Part shown: positions 23,467 through 35,571 of the stretch, piece after piece
How positions within the stretch are numbered: the stretch's first letter is position 1
Layout of the letters: each line of letters opens with the position of its first letter
Origin: Kondoa malvinella
Lineage: Eukaryota > Basidiomycota > Agaricostilbomycetes > Agaricostilbales > Kondoaceae
Length of the DNA stretch: 64,000 nucleotides
Reading direction: 5' to 3'
Assembly (NCBI GenBank): GCA_039545315.1
Contig: BCIM01000001.1
Coordinates: 2,327,783-2,391,782 of the forward strand
Position numbers and translations under genes: made by a program
Notes under the pieces: generated by a model
Database searches by the model: none
Told to the model about the DNA's origin: nothing
Seen by the model: only the letters and a program-made list of their open reading frames with translations

Positions 23467-24003
23467 CTCGCTCTGGCTCTTTTTACAAAGCTTGCTCCTT
23501 CTACGTACCAATTTCGACATCGCCATTTCAGGATACGAAGGTTTTTTCAAACATTCCTTCGGCTCGACATTTGAGAGCTTCTAAGCTTCATCTGGCTTTG
23601 TATCGATTTTGTGTGTATGTAAACTTGGGAACGCTTGCTTTTGTAGATTGGCCTTGGCTTTCGTTGCTCCTTATGAGAATGCATAATTTCATAGCATTTG
23701 CACTCTCGATGTTTGACTTGATCTTGACCTCCTCTCACTTTTGCCTTCACTTAGCCTCTGGTCCTCTGTCTGCAGTGTTGACTTGACAGATTGCAAAAAT
23801 CGATCAAGATGTTTATTTTGTCCAACATTGGTTAGCGACTGCCGTGTCTTCATCTGGCGCAGCAGTCGTCTAATGTACCACTACCAAGACTACTGCACGT
23901 CCAGGCCTCATACCTGCTTGACCTGCGCTTTGAGTCTGCTTGATATCTGGCCTTCAACCTACGCGTCATAAGTAGCACAGCAAGAAAGCTATTTGAGCTC
24001 AAA
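23467..24003. other. TEF1 3' flank and upstream region of the NUFIP1-like gene
   Basis: This 537-bp interval has short T-rich and CT-rich stretches and no supported gene. It presumably holds the TEF1 3' untranslated region and the next promoter. Confidence 0.4.
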
Positions 24004-25819
24004 ATGGCCTACAAAGGACCGGCCAGATCTATGCGAGACAACTCAGGTGCACCTCCTGTCCCTCCGCAATGGAATCAGCAGCCTTTCTTCTATCCTTCAA
24101 TGCAAACGCAGCATGCCTACCAGCAGTACCCCCTACAGCAACAGCAAATGATGCATCCTTACCAGGCCACACCTCCTTCATATCAGTATGGCTATCAGGC
24201 TAGCCACTACGCTCAACCGTATGGACAATTCCCGCAGCCGCACATTCAGCGACAAAATTTCATGCGCTATACAGAAGAAGGCTATGGCGTTTCCAGCACA
24301 GCTCCTGATCCGAATGACATTCCAATGGCCCCTCCTGCCAAACGAGTGCCAAAAATCAGCGAAGAGTGAGCGAGTCGATCAAGCCAAACAAACTGAAACT
24401 AAAGTTCCGGTGGTAGCTGCGACTGCTTTACTTGCAATCGTCAATTTCCAAACAAGATTCAGCTCATTGCTCATCGTGCCAGAGAACACGCCAAATGCCC
24501 TGAGGCGTCATGCAATTTTGAAGCAGATGGCCCAACTCTCGCTAGACACCAGCAACAAAAGCACTCTTCTTTACCCCAAAAGCCTAGCGTAGTAATCAAA
24601 CCAGATGGTCCTATGCCTCCACCTGGTGTAGCGTGAGCAATTACTGGTGCAAAGAGCATGTTTGTCCTGGCTGAGCTGTTTGTCAGACCGAGAATCGAGG
24701 GGACAAATATCAAGCTCGATACACCTGAAGCTATTGCAAAGTGGATACAAGACCGTAAGAAGAGATGGCCAAGTGCATCCGTAGTCGCTCAAAAGGTATG
24801 CCTCGGCGCTTCAGGGTCGACACCAGAGTAATGACCTTTGAAAATAGGCCGAAAACGCAGAAGCGAGAAGGGCTGCTCCATCAACAGGTAGTCACGCAAA
24901 CTACACTCCTATTGATGGGAATCGAAACGCACGAGGTGGTCAGAGAGGGAGGGCCAGAGGTGAATTTCAAGGCATGCAGCGGGGCACTGGCTGGGAAGGT
25001 AGAGGCAGAGGACGGGGCAGAGGCAGAGGAACCTTCTCATCTGAGCCAACCGCTTCTACTTCGCAATCGCTTCCAGACCAGCATCCAGACCAAGGCGAAC
25101 AGCCGCAAGCCAAAAGACAGAAACTTGAGCCGTCTGTCTTGCCACAGCAGACTGGGCCTGGTCCAAGTCTTGACATGGCTTATGGATCCTCCTCTCCTTC
25201 GGATGATGAAGCTCCTGAAGAATTGCCTACCAAAGCTCCTGTAGCGCCGCCAGTTCCGAATCTGACGCAAGCCAAAGATGCTTCAGATCCAAGCGATTCT
25301 AGCGGAGAAGAGGATGAGATTACCGCTGCTTCGCTGCTGGAAGCTCGCCAGTATGCGAAAGGAGCACCAAGCAGTTCAAGCTCGGACAGCGAAGACAGCG
25401 ATAGCTCAGTGCGGACTGAAGCAAGCATCAAGCCTGTCGCTAGTACAAGTTCGAACAGCAAGCCCACCCGAAGACAGGTGAGTTCACATGAAGCGTTTAT
25501 TCGACTAGCTAATGTCATCGGCAGAACCCGAAGTTGAAAGCGCAGAAGCAGCCTAAAGCTCCCAAAGCTTTCAAGAATCCCTTTTCGCAGCGTCATAGTT
25601 TACTCAGTAAAGTAGGCTTTCTCCCTATAGCTTCCGATTACACCTGACTGTTCAAGCTAGCTGCTGGCACAAGATGTTGCTCACGATGTGTCCGATCTAT
25701 TACAAGCAGCCGAATTTCTCGTTCGCAATGACTTCTTGAGAGACGTAGAGATGAAGCCCGGCGAAGCGGATGAGGCCTTTGGGATTGAGGAGATGCAGAC
25801 CGAAACACAAGCAACATGA
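24004..25819 (+). CDS. NUFIP1/Rsa1-like snoRNP assembly factor
   Basis: The N-terminus is Gln/Pro/Tyr-rich (QQPFFYPSMQTQHAYQQYPL). A GTGAGC intron leads to a C2H2 finger, CFTCNRQFPNKIQLIAH with H spacing, and CPEASCNFEADGPTLARH. After another intron comes the signature IEGTNIKLDTPEAIAKWI QDRKKRWP, the conserved NUFIP1 motif that contacts Snu13/15.5K during box C/D snoRNP assembly. An RGG region (GRGRGRGRGTF) and an acidic Ser-rich stretch follow. The last exons end in LLAQDVAHDVSDLLQAAEFL and stop at 25817-25819. About 505 residues with six introns. NUFIP1/Rsa1 acts with the R2TP complex in the nucleus. Confidence 0.82.
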
Positions 25820-25927
25820 CGAGATGATAATGAACGGCTCACCCAAAGCTCGCTACGCTACTTATAATGCTGTCTACTCAGAGCTCACTTTCTGAAAAGC
25901 GATGTATGCGATATTTACTAATAGAAG

Positions 25928-26593
25928 CTAGTCTACTCGTTCTCGATGTCTGACAATACCATCAATGACGACAGAGCTGTAGTCGGACCTGCTTATAACG
26001 ATGTCGACCAAGCTAGCATCGAGATTGCGAGGTTTGATGTGCACTACGGAACATCAGTCCACAGGATAAGATGCAGATCACATCGACTGACCATCAGCCG
26101 ATAACCCTGGGTAGACAGCGCCGGTCTCCTGAATGTAAGAGTAGACCCAAGGTTTACTGTCAGCCCATGCAGCAGCCGCTTTGAGAATGGTTTGAGGAGT
26201 TTCAAAGGAGGTTTCAACGTTATGCGCCCGAGCCATTCGATCTTCTAGTATGACTTTGGCCGCGCGGTTCTCGACAAGGCCGACAGCAGTGAAAGTGAGG
26301 CTGCCTGCGCTTCAAGTCAGATGATAGATTCGCGACTTTATGGCAAAGCACGTACAGGATGCCTTGTAAATTGAAGCATTGCGCAAAGCCCAAAGCGCGG
26401 CGCGATCATGAGCAGAAGGAGTGATGGTAGTCAGATACGCTTCAATATCATCCAGCATCATGTTCTTGAGCTCCTTCGAGATCTTTGTAGCAAGGTCAAT
26501 GATGAGCAACATGCCATTCCTTTGACCTACCTCCAGGATGAGTCGCCTCATGATATTGGTCTCCAATCCGGTATCAATCAGATTCTCCGACAT
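25928..26593 (-). CDS. Unknown conserved-looking protein
   Basis: I do not recognise this protein. It starts MSENLIDTGLETNIMRRLIL at 26593. The internal stretch from about 26478 to 26530 can be read as coding or as an in-frame GTAGGT...AAAG intron. Next come LKNMMLDDIEAYLTTITPSA and HDRAALWALRNASIYKAS, an intron with a GTACGT donor, then LTFTAVGLVENRAAKVILED and ADSKPWVYSYIQETGAVYPG. A last intron (GTCAGT) leads to VHIKPRNLDASLVDIVISRS and a stop at 25928-25930. It is about 180 to 200 residues, mostly helical, with no membrane segment or signal. The frame is open upstream of 26593, so a further 5' exon is possible. It is convergent with the NUFIP1-like gene. Confidence 0.55.
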
Positions 26594-27561
26594 GTCTTGA
26601 TCAAAGGTGTCAGGCGCGTTGGCTAGAGCCTTTACGCGCTATTCAGGGCTGAAACAAAGAAAACAGCCTGTCAGGCCAGACTGAGATCGGGTGTGCCTTC
26701 TGAAGTTCCTTTCCATAGGCGTCAGCCAAAGCCCCCCCGAGCTGCCATATTCAGTGTACGCGCATCTGTCTGTACAAGATCTGTCAGATGATGAAGCGGA
26801 CGAAGTACTAAGGGAAACCAACTCGTGTCCATTCAACTAGATCTGAGCTGATGCTGCTCTCCACAAAGTGGCCTGACAGAGAGGCAGGCAGAAGTCACAG
26901 CTATTGCCCGGAAAGGAACTATTCAGTTGGCGACATCAGCTCAAGGCAAAAAATGAGGTATCGAATGAAGACAGACCAACTATTAGCCTGTGTGAGCATC
27001 AGAGAGCCTCTTGAGACCACTTCTAGGCTTCTAGCTGCCAGTGCTGCAACTGCAACGGTCCAGCGCGTTTCGACCTGCGACAAGAGACAATAGTTTCAGT
27101 TTTCGCACCGCCATGTGTCTGTCCAAACAACGTACAAAGTGCGCATCCCATGCTTCCCGCTTGTCATCTCGTGGGACGCGACCGCTCTTCCGGTCCGCGC
27201 TTCGGTGCGAAATAAGCTCTTTGGCTACGTTTGAGAAGCCCTGTGACCTGCATATAAGCTAAACGGAGCGTTGACTGAATGGCAATCCGCTCCAAACATT
27301 CAGAGCTGTGGCTCCTCGTCCGACTAGTCCAAGTGCTGACCGAACACAAGTGAATGACAAGAACCTCGTCGAAGCTATTTCTTAAATGCCAACGCGAATC
27401 AATGGTAGGCGTTCTGCATGCCCCATGCTCCAGCCTGCGCTACCCTTTTATCTCCACGACTGTCATCTCTTGCCTCAGCCATTCGACCCTGTCCTTTCTC
27501 TGCTCGTTGATCCCTGTCTCGTTTTCGTACTTCTGTGCCCTGTAAAGCCGCTCATTCTCTT
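26594..27561. other. Long upstream region of the bZIP gene, with upstream ORFs
   Basis: I see no gene in this 968-bp interval. Several ATGs precede the bZIP start. One ORF (27354-27545, 63 codons) stops 16 bases before it. Another (27386-27637, 83 codons) overlaps the bZIP start in another frame. Whether they are in the transcript is unknown. Confidence 0.4.
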
Positions 27562-29104
27562 ATGGGCAAATCAAAGAGAGGAACAAGAGCTGCAGGCTAT
27601 AACTCTGATAAAGAGCTGGCCAAGAAGCGAAAGGTAGCTTGGACGATCGCTCGCGGGTCAAACGTTACTGACATCCAAATTTGTCAAGAACGCGGAAGCT
27701 CAGGCAGACTTTAGGAAGAGGCGCACGCAGTATGTTATTGAGCTCGAGACCAGTAAGTCTATCGCGTTACAGAGCCATCAGATTGTTGACCGACTGCCCA
27801 GCTGTTGAAGAGCTTCAATCGACCATTCTGCAACTGGTACGCAGAATGCTCCCATCTGTCCGCTTTTCACTGAAATGTTTGGCATAGCGCGATCTATGTA
27901 GCGTTGCTACCGAGGAGACAAAGGCATTCCAAGCCATGGTGTTCAACCTCCAAGGCAAAAGTGGAAGCAGGCAACTCGAGTCAAGCAGCAATCGACATTG
28001 CACCACTTGCGATTGCATCAAGTCCAGCGCTCCTTCCTCTGCGATCGCAGTCAATACCTCAACTCAAGAGCAGCTCTTTGCATCGCCAGAGCAATCGCCG
28101 ACTTTCTCTTCTCCGCAATTGGCACATCACTCTCCACAACAAGCTCTGCCCATGTACAATCCTATGGACGACGACTTTGTCGCTCTTTACGGCTGCCAAG
28201 ATTCTCCAAACGATGTCCACGCAACACTCAGCAAAGGTGCCAATCACGGTCAAAGCTGGTTGATGGAATCGCTAGACACGGATGCTCCAACTTCGGAAGC
28301 GCTTCTATGTGAACATCCCATCCATCGACCGGCTCTTGCGCAAGGCGGTTTCTCGTAAGCTTTGGCATGCACATAAGCAAATCGTCCTGAAATTTCCCGC
28401 TTAGCTTCCCGACACCTCAAATGATTGCTCCTTCAGCCTATCCGAAGCAATTTGGCAACTCTCCAGTTCATCAGTGGAGTCCTCTGTACATGCCTCGACC
28501 GTCTATCGATACCCATCTACTGTCTTCCGGCGATTCATACGGACAGGACGATACGCCTGGACTCACTCGTTCAACTTCCTACTCTCCTGACTCGGAGTCT
28601 CTTGTCACTCCTCCTTCATCGATGCTTGGTCTGCCTCACCAGCTTTTCGATCATCCGCAACCTTATGGTCGTTCCTCCGGCATGTCTGACGCGTCAACAC
28701 CCAGGCTGTTCAGTCCTGAACCATTATTGGCCGCTGATTCGGGTGAGTATTTCAAAATGTAGCCTGATCTACAGTGCTGATGAAACACAGGCTATTATGA
28801 ATACGGTCGAGGCATCGGTGAAGGAAGGTCTTCAGGAGTTGCACATTTGCGAGCAAACAGTTTACCAGTCAAGATGGCTAAAGTGAGTGCTTTGTCGAGT
28901 TCGGCACAGTCTGCTTTGCTAAGAGCTGTGAATTAGTGCGAGGCTGCTCTTCGAACCGCTCGTGAAGCTTTGCATGGAGCTAGACAAGAACACGCTACTC
29001 TGCCCACCGTCGCAGAAGCAGGACCGGCCAAGAAGCGCAAGCGAGCTTCCCTACCAAACGACTCGTACCCATTCCACTCTAGGCGAAGTTCCGTCGTGTA
29101 CTAG
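27562..29104 (+). CDS. bZIP transcription factor
   Basis: Start MGKSKRGTRAAGYNSDKELA at 27562. After a GTAGCT intron, the basic region NAEAQADFRKRRTQYVIELE shows the N-x7-R bZIP signature, followed by ETTVEELQSTILQL as the start of a leucine zipper that is split by two introns. The rest is Ser/Pro-rich and presumably regulatory (for example QLFASPEQSPTFSSPQLAHH). A nuclear-localisation-like KKRKRA lies near the C-terminus, and the protein stops at 29102-29104. About 410 residues with seven introns. The Asp after NAEAQA and the FRKRR form are what I expect of basidiomycete bZIPs related to Yap/AP-1, but no cysteine-rich redox domain is seen, so the target pathway is unknown. Confidence 0.82.
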
Positions 29105-29255
29105 GTTTGTGCTATCAAGAACAGTATACAAGGTTGTCCGATAAGGTATCGTAAGGATCTTGGGGACTATGCAATTTTTGTTATAACGTTATTCATTCAT
29201 GTACTATGTGTTATGATCTATGCCATGGGTCTTTGCTGCCTTTTTCAAATGTCTT

Positions 29256-30764
29256 TCAAGAGAGCTTCCAGATACCCATCCAACTATGTGCACTAAAGTC
29301 TGTTGATGAGAAGCGGAAGTATGACTGGGTGCCTGCATCATTGACTGCGATGACTACTGTCTTTTCGCCAGTCTTTAGTCGGGCATAAGGTGTTGGGGGT
29401 CGTGCTGGTCTCTTTGTTTGCTTCCCTTTGCTGAAGATTGCAACCAAGCGCGTGGACCAAGTAGCTGGCTCCTCAGGCTTCTTTTGAGGCGGAGGCGCGT
29501 TATACGGTAGCCGAGCGAAGAGACCTTGCAGCTGTGATTGTGTGGGCATGTCTGTCGTTGCAGCGCTGAAGTAGCAATGTAAGCCAACTGATGAATACAA
29601 CTGAAGGGAATACTTACTTTACAGCTGCTACATAGAAGTCCGGCGGCGGTGGAGCGGTCTTTTTAAATTTGGTCGTAGGCTTGTAGACATGCCAGAATAT
29701 TTGGTATGGCTCATCTGGAGGCAGCGGCCTGGCTATATAGTCTGACCTGGTACGACCGGCTGGTATGATTTGCAAAGAGGAGAATGCTTGATCTGCTGGC
29801 GGATCAGACAAACCCATACTTTGGGCAAGGGCAACTCACCATAGTTCCGCCAGCGAGTATCTGATAGAAGAGAAGTCATGCGTGGACTTGACGGCCGCAA
29901 TGCCCTGCGATGCATTCGTCCAAGCCTGGCGTAAGTGTTTTGAGGCGAATCGCATATCCGCGTCTTGGCTACGAGATATTGTAGATGACGGACCAGCAGC
30001 CGCAGAGGATAAAGCAAGTGCGTTTGCAGTATCCGTGCGAGCCTTCCAAAGGAGGAAGAAGGCGTATGTGGCTCTTCGGATGTGGTGTTGTTGGCTCGAA
30101 GGACTGAATAGCCCAACCGTTTGAGCGAGGCATACACCTGGCTCACATCTTAGACTATATATCAACAATAAGCGATAGACATGCCTGGTACTTGTCTATG
30201 GTCAAGTCACCCTTCTCCAGCATACAAGAAAACGCTTGCTGAGCCGACATGGCGACGTTTTCTTGCGTCCAACATTCAAGAGAGCCTCGCTCGACCATAT
30301 AGAGCGCTTCTTCAGGCAGCAATTCAATGCGAGAGCGAAGCGAGTTGTACATGCCAAGCGAGTTGAAGTGAATGCCGTGCGTGTCTTGGACACTCATCGA
30401 CGCTCTCCGTATGTCTTCGTGCCATACCGCCTTGTTGTGCGATCTAGACGAGTGTTGTCTGCTCTGGCCAGCAGTGAGAGCGGCAAACATGGCATTGCGA
30501 GATTCCGTTAGCGCTGCCTGTTGACTCGCTGCCCTTCCTTCCAACGGTGTAAAATCCTTGTCGCCTCTCCGTGGAATGAACGGAACATCGCCAGTCTTGC
30601 TTGCGGACGCGGATCTGTCCCTTGATCAGCCTCTGCAGCTTTGCTTGACGCTGAAATATCGCTCACTTTGCAAATTTCGCAAAGTCTTTCCAGTTTGGCA
30701 CTCCCTCGTCCTCTCCTTCCTCTTCCGTATTTGTAAACGCTGCACTTGCTGCTCCTTCGTCCAT
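29256..30764 (-). CDS. SEN54: tRNA-splicing endonuclease subunit Sen54
   Basis: Sen54 is a structural subunit of the tetrameric endonuclease that removes introns from pre-tRNA. After a first exon MDEGAASAAFTNTEEEGED and a 46-nt intron comes GDVPFIPRRGDKDFTPLEG. The family core follows: ELLPEEALYMVERGSLECW, MSAQQAFSCMLEKGDLTIDK, then VYASLKRLGYSVLR across a GC-AG intron (30138-30184, donor GCATGT). C-terminal exons carry YQIFWHVYKPTTKFKKTAP and end FSAHSWMGIWKLS at 29256. About 435 residues. The central Lys-Tyr-Gln/Val junction matches the family exactly when the GC-AG intron is removed, so the non-canonical donor is well supported. Confidence 0.87.
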
Positions 30765-31217
30765 CCTGACTTGTCTTGTATTTTGATATTCAGACTGTTG
30801 TTGTACAAGCTCATGCCGAATTCATGTCTTAAGACCCACAAGGAATAAAGGGCAGTCGAGCACGAAGTCATAGGCACTGTACATTCATCTTACATGCCAG
30901 AAGCTCCTCACTAGAGAGAGGAGACGAGGAAGGTTGGAGTGGAAATCAGAGCATTGTGTCGTCAAAGTCTACATTTCTTCTCCCTACCGCTTCCCATCGC
31001 CGCTTGCCCAAGGATCCAAATACCCTGCCAATACAGCCAGATCTCCTTCGCCTTCCATCCTGCAAGCCTCTACATCTGACCTTGTCTCGCTGAGCCAATT
31101 CAACAGATAGCCATGTAGTTCAGAGTAAAGAGACATGCTGTGTCGTGGATCTTATGCTTTTTTTCGCTTCTTCTTTGGTCCTCCTGTTGATTGATACACA
31201 ACTCTATCAATGCAGCG
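30765..31217. other. Intergenic, no gene seen
   Basis: Between SEN54 and the orphan gene at 31218. I see only short shadow frames and no RNA gene. Confidence 0.4.
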
Positions 31218-33289
31218 TCAGTCAAGCACATAGTTCAGGTCAAAAGTGGCTGACTCTTCGTAGGCTATCTTGTCCCCGTCTCGCGCATACCGGAAGACAG
31301 GTTCAGAGTATGAAACAGAATCCAAATCTTTCCACTCGGCCGATCCATTGAATACCTCCTTGACTAGGAGATGCTTGGAATCGCGTTCCCACCCTTCTAC
31401 CCTAAGTTTGACGTCAGGGAGTTTGAAAGCAGGGGAATACAACTTTACCTCTCAAAACGACGTGTGACCTCTCCACGTGAGATATCTCGAGATACTGAGC
31501 TTTACGCGTCAGCGTGTTTCCGATTCGGTTATTTTTTGAAATACCAACCTTCAAGGTCGCGCAGTGTACTGTGGCCGTCAACGTCTTGCAGGCGAAGTCG
31601 GTATGGGCGCATAGCATGAATCTCAAAATTGTTCCGACCAGACGCCCAATCTCCTGCATAGGTAGAGATCTGCGATTGCTGTTCATCCGAGTCTTGGCGC
31701 GCGAGCAAAAGGCGACTTACATCTTCTGAATTGAAGACATCCTCGCCAGCTTCAAAGGTGAGATAATGATCAGATGGATTGACATGCGGCCAAGCAGCGT
31801 GCTCAGAAATGCGGTCAAAGATGGCAAGTACCGTCATCGGGTATCTCTGATCGACGAGGACTTTGCCAAGGCATATCAGTTTTGAAAGAGACAACTTTCA
31901 GATAAACGGGCTTTGAATCTTGTGCACATCCTGGCCGAAGCGGATATTTATCGTTTGCAGCTTCTTAGAAGAACTATTATCACTGTTACGAGCTAGGTCA
32001 GCTAGGCAAGATTTAAAAACTTCCACAGCTGACATTGCAGTGCGACATGTGACGATGCTGCCGGTTGGCCATTCGCCGTCTTCAAGCCGATCCTCCGGTA
32101 GACACAGTCTTCTATCCAGCCTATCGTCTGGAGACCGAATTCTACCACTTGGCGTCATAATCTTGATGTCTTCAGGCTTTGGACTCGTAGTAAAGTAATC
32201 GAGCTGCAGTCCCGCCATCAGGCTAGCGATTTGGGTCTGTATGTCGGCAATGGTTGCGGTAGCGGGATCGAAGTCTGCACATCTTTCTGTTCACTTCTGT
32301 TCAGCTGTCTTAGCTGAAGGCGACATTACCTGTTTGGCGAAAAGCCGTCTTTCTCCAATGGAAAGTGAGCTCATCATTTCGCTTGCAGCCTTCGCCATTG
32401 AATCTGACCAATGCAAGCAGACGTGGATTTGCCAAAGCTGCAGCGGCCAATGTGCGAGTCGACAGAAGCCGTGTACGACTCGTACCGGACGCGCGAGATA
32501 GCTTGACTTTGAGTTTAGGCGGGGAAGCTACATGCGGATCGCGTTCATAGAGCATGTAGATCATGCGACAAGACTTACGGGGCGTTTGCTGAGCCTTGCG
32601 CCGGCCAGACGAAGGGGAGCGCGCCGAGTCAGCAGAAGAAGAAGATGGGGAAGAAGAAGAAGCACGATGAGCAGAAAGGGTATCGCTTGTTCGGGGAGTA
32701 TCTTTGGCAGCCGACCTTCGTCCAAATCCATTGCTTTTGCGCACTGGAGGACGGGCGAATGTAGGATCGGGAAGACGTGTTTGCGAAGTCGCGTTTGCCG
32801 TCCAGTCCTTCTGCACTGAGTGAAAAGATGGCTCCGCTTGTACCAGCGGGACATCAGTTTTGGCAGCCGAAGGTTCATCGTCGACTAGATGATATATGGG
32901 AGGTGACGAAGGTGCTTTTACGCGAGGACTAGTATTCTTCGCGCCAGACGTTGCAATCGACTTGACAGCAGATGCTCCTCGCTTCTTTGCTGGCACAATA
33001 TATAGCTGATTGCCCGCTGTGACGCTACGCAGGCCAGAGCCCAGGACCAATTGGCGTTGACCATCAGCTGCTTGCTGCTGAAGTCGCCAGTCTCGTGCTG
33101 CACCAGGCGATCCGAAGCCTTCGACTTGAAGAGTCGCAGCATTGGCATCAGAAAATCCGATTGACGCATCTTTGCGGACCCACTAGCATCAGTGAGGAGT
33201 GGTTCCACCGTGCTTGTTTCATCGAGGCCATTGCAAGCTACCTCAGGTTGCTCTTCACCATCTTGATACGTGAGGGTAACCACACTCAT
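31218..33289 (-). CDS. Unknown protein with disordered middle, multi-exon
   Basis: I do not recognise this protein. Exon 1 is MSVVTLTYQDGEEQPE at 33289. A GTAGCT intron leads to WVRKDASIGFSDANAATLQV and QLYIVPAKKRGASAVKS. A Ser/Arg/Pro-rich region follows (RASSSSPSSSSADSARSPSS). Later exons carry DFDPATATIADIQTQIASLM, EWPTGSIVTCRTAMSAVEVF, LGKVLVDQRYPMTVLAIFDR and a C-terminal VEGWERDSKHLLVKEV, stopping at 31218. The junction near 31895-31930 needs a 33-nt intron (GTGCAC to GAAAG), shorter than any other here, so it may be wrong. The total is about 590 residues with no membrane segment. The two structured ends around a disordered linker suggest a scaffold or chromatin protein, but that is only an impression. 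Confidence 0.55.
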
Positions 33290-33908
33290 GCTGCATCAAC
33301 CACAGAAGGTCCGACGCAGAGCGAGAGTCGTCCCAAGGATCTATCTAATGGTTGCAAGCAAGAACGCATGACTAATGACCTCAGCGCAGGCCAATCCCCT
33401 CTATGATCTCACCATACTGGGCAGCGAGCTTGTCCTGCGGATTCTGGCGTCAGAAATGAATCGAGCCCAGAGCAAGTGACCCAGAAGCACATGATCAAGA
33501 CTGACCAGCACGAGCACTCTTCTTCCGATCAGCTCGAGCACTCTTCATACAAGCTCACATACGAGACTAGCATCTTTCAGGCCGAAACAAAGCGATCCAA
33601 GTCAGGTTTGTCGGCGTAGGCATCATCCGCAGAGAGCGCCTTCCGAGCCCGATGTACCATCGTAGCACGGAAAAAAAGTCAAGCAGAAGTAGCAGGCTTG
33701 AGTAGCTGGCGAATAACAAGGTGGACAGGCGAAATAATCTGGAAGGGCATACATAGTTCGAGTTGCGTTCGCAAGTAGTACGCAGTCCAGACCGAACAAA
33801 CGGCGTATCGGTACATGCCTTGACCTTCACGTAGCGAGCGCATTGTTGTTCACCTGGCACGAGTGCAACGCGAAACAGAGCTCAGCGATATCTTGACAAT
33901 CTTCAGCC
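33290..33908. other. Intergenic, no supported gene
   Basis: This is a 619-bp divergent region. A minus-strand frame of 97 codons (33567-33860) has no exon structure that I can extend convincingly. Short tandem phrases containing agtgctcg recur near 33500-33550. Confidence 0.35.
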
Positions 33909-34825
33909 ATGGACAGCATAACGCCGCAGCGGCTCTCCTCGCTATCGACATCCACTTTAACGCTCGTGCTTGAGCTAACGCGGTCGCAGCAATTCTCTTT
34001 GACGCCGTCTGCCTCGCTCGTGCCAAAGATCAATAGGAACTTGTCTACTTTTCGGGATGGCATCAACATCTTGCAACAGCAGAAGCAACAGAATCAAACA
34101 GAAGTGTCTGAAGAGGTGTTGACTGGGCTAAGGAAACAATACACACGTTTGACGGATCTGGTGCAAGGTTATGAGGGCATTCAAGTGCTGCCTTTGGTCA
34201 AATTGGAGACGTTGATACAAGTGGATGATGACGAGCAGGAAGATTTGTAAGGGCTGTGTCTCGCTGTAGCTCCGTCTCGAGGGCTAAGCAAGCTATTTCT
34301 TACAGGGCACGAACACCTCGAGCATCCGAATCTATTCCCTTGATAGCGCATACTTCTCAATCGATACGTGAGCAAGAAGACGAAGAAACGGCTCTGCAAC
34401 AGGATGACGATGCCATGAAGCAAGCTAATTCTGAAGTCATGCAGTAAGTTGCAACCACCAGTGTTGGCAATGCCCTCTCATATCACCGAAGGCTGCAACA
34501 CCGAATGATGTCTGAGCAAGACGATCAGCTATCAGCTCTCTCACATGCGATAAGTCGACAGCGCGATCTCAGCATGAACATCTCGAGCGAACTAGAAATG
34601 CATTCAACACTACTAGATGAAACAGATGCTGCTATAGATCACACAGAGTCGAGATTAAAGAGGGCTGCTGGGACATTAGAGAAAGTAGGGCGCAGAGCAG
34701 GGCGAGAGACGAGGTGCGGTGAAGTCAGTCATCTCCCGTACAAAAGCTGATTGCGCGACAGCTCGACATGCGTCATTATAGCACTGGTAGCGATACTCTT
34801 GGTGCTGATCGTCCTGCTCAAGTGA
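33909..34825 (+). CDS. Qc-SNARE of the syntaxin-8/Syn8 type
   Basis: The N-terminus is an alpha-helical bundle (LSTSTLTLVLELTRSQQFSL, INRNLSTFRDGINILQQQ). Then comes a SNARE motif, MMSEQDDQLSALSHAISRQR followed by DLSMNISSELEMHSTLLDET and AAIDHTESRLKRAAGTLEKV, with a Gln at the zero layer (ISSEL...). A final intron (GTGCGG donor) brings in SSTCVIIALVAILLVLIVLL and a single Lys, a tail-anchor membrane segment. Three introns, about 253 residues. This layout fits endosomal Qc-SNAREs such as Syn8/Tlg1-like or mammalian syntaxin 8, which act in late Golgi to endosome fusion. The exact orthologue is not certain. Confidence 0.8.
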
Positions 34826-35373
34826 ATGGCGCAAACGGACGTTGTGGATATACTGTATGTACTTGTACCGGTTCGTGATTTCGCATTGGCATCGTTTCTC
34901 GCATCGCGGATTGTTATGGCTTTTTCACTTCGGACTCTTCACTCCTTCCCGTCCTGTTCTCGGCAAGCTTTCTCTGCACCAAGCAACTGCCTGTTATTCA
35001 ACTCGGGTGTCTGCATCCTGGCCTATGTCGCTTCGCCAGGCCGTCTTACGCGTCACTCTCTCTCTAACTGCATCGCTTTAGGACGCCAGCAAGACCTCAC
35101 ACAATCAGATTAGACTATGTCTACTCTTTGTCTTGAACCGGGAGCAACGTATCGAATTCCCGACGCGTGAACTCCCGATCGACTTTCGCATTTCCCATCC
35201 TTATTTTCTTCTCTTAGCTTGCTATCAATCGTTGCTCAAGGAATGTCGAAAGAGCAAAAACTATACCGATAGCAGAGAGGCAATCATACCCACGCTCACA
35301 CAGCACCCACATTCTTTTGAAATCTTTCCGCTCTCTTTTGTCGTTCTGATCGCTATCAAAACAAGTTACCGAC
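34826..35373. promoter_or_regulatory. Upstream region of the secreted protein gene
   Basis: This is 548 bp after the SNARE stop. It is rich in CT tracts (cttcggactcttcactcctt) and contains no supported gene. Promoter role inferred from position. Confidence 0.35.
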
Positions 35374-35537
35374 ATGCTCAATATCACTTTCGTCATCCTT
35401 CTGCTAGCTAATATCGTTTTGGCTGCTCACTCGAGAACCCTTGGCAGCATAATCGCTTCTCGCCAAGTCACTGCTCAGTCTTTACGACTAGGCACAAGAC
35501 GTACGCAGCTGATCACCAGCGAGAGTTCCAAGCTGAA

Positions 35538-35571
<34 letters not shown>

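Noticed and set aside
33567..33860. Minus-strand frame of 97 codons with a hydrophobic middle
   Set aside because: Its possible exon extensions hit stops, and no motif supports it.
34826..35113. Plus-strand frame of 95 codons after the Qc-SNARE
   Set aside because: It begins at the SNARE stop, lacks motifs and lies in a CT-rich promoter-like stretch.
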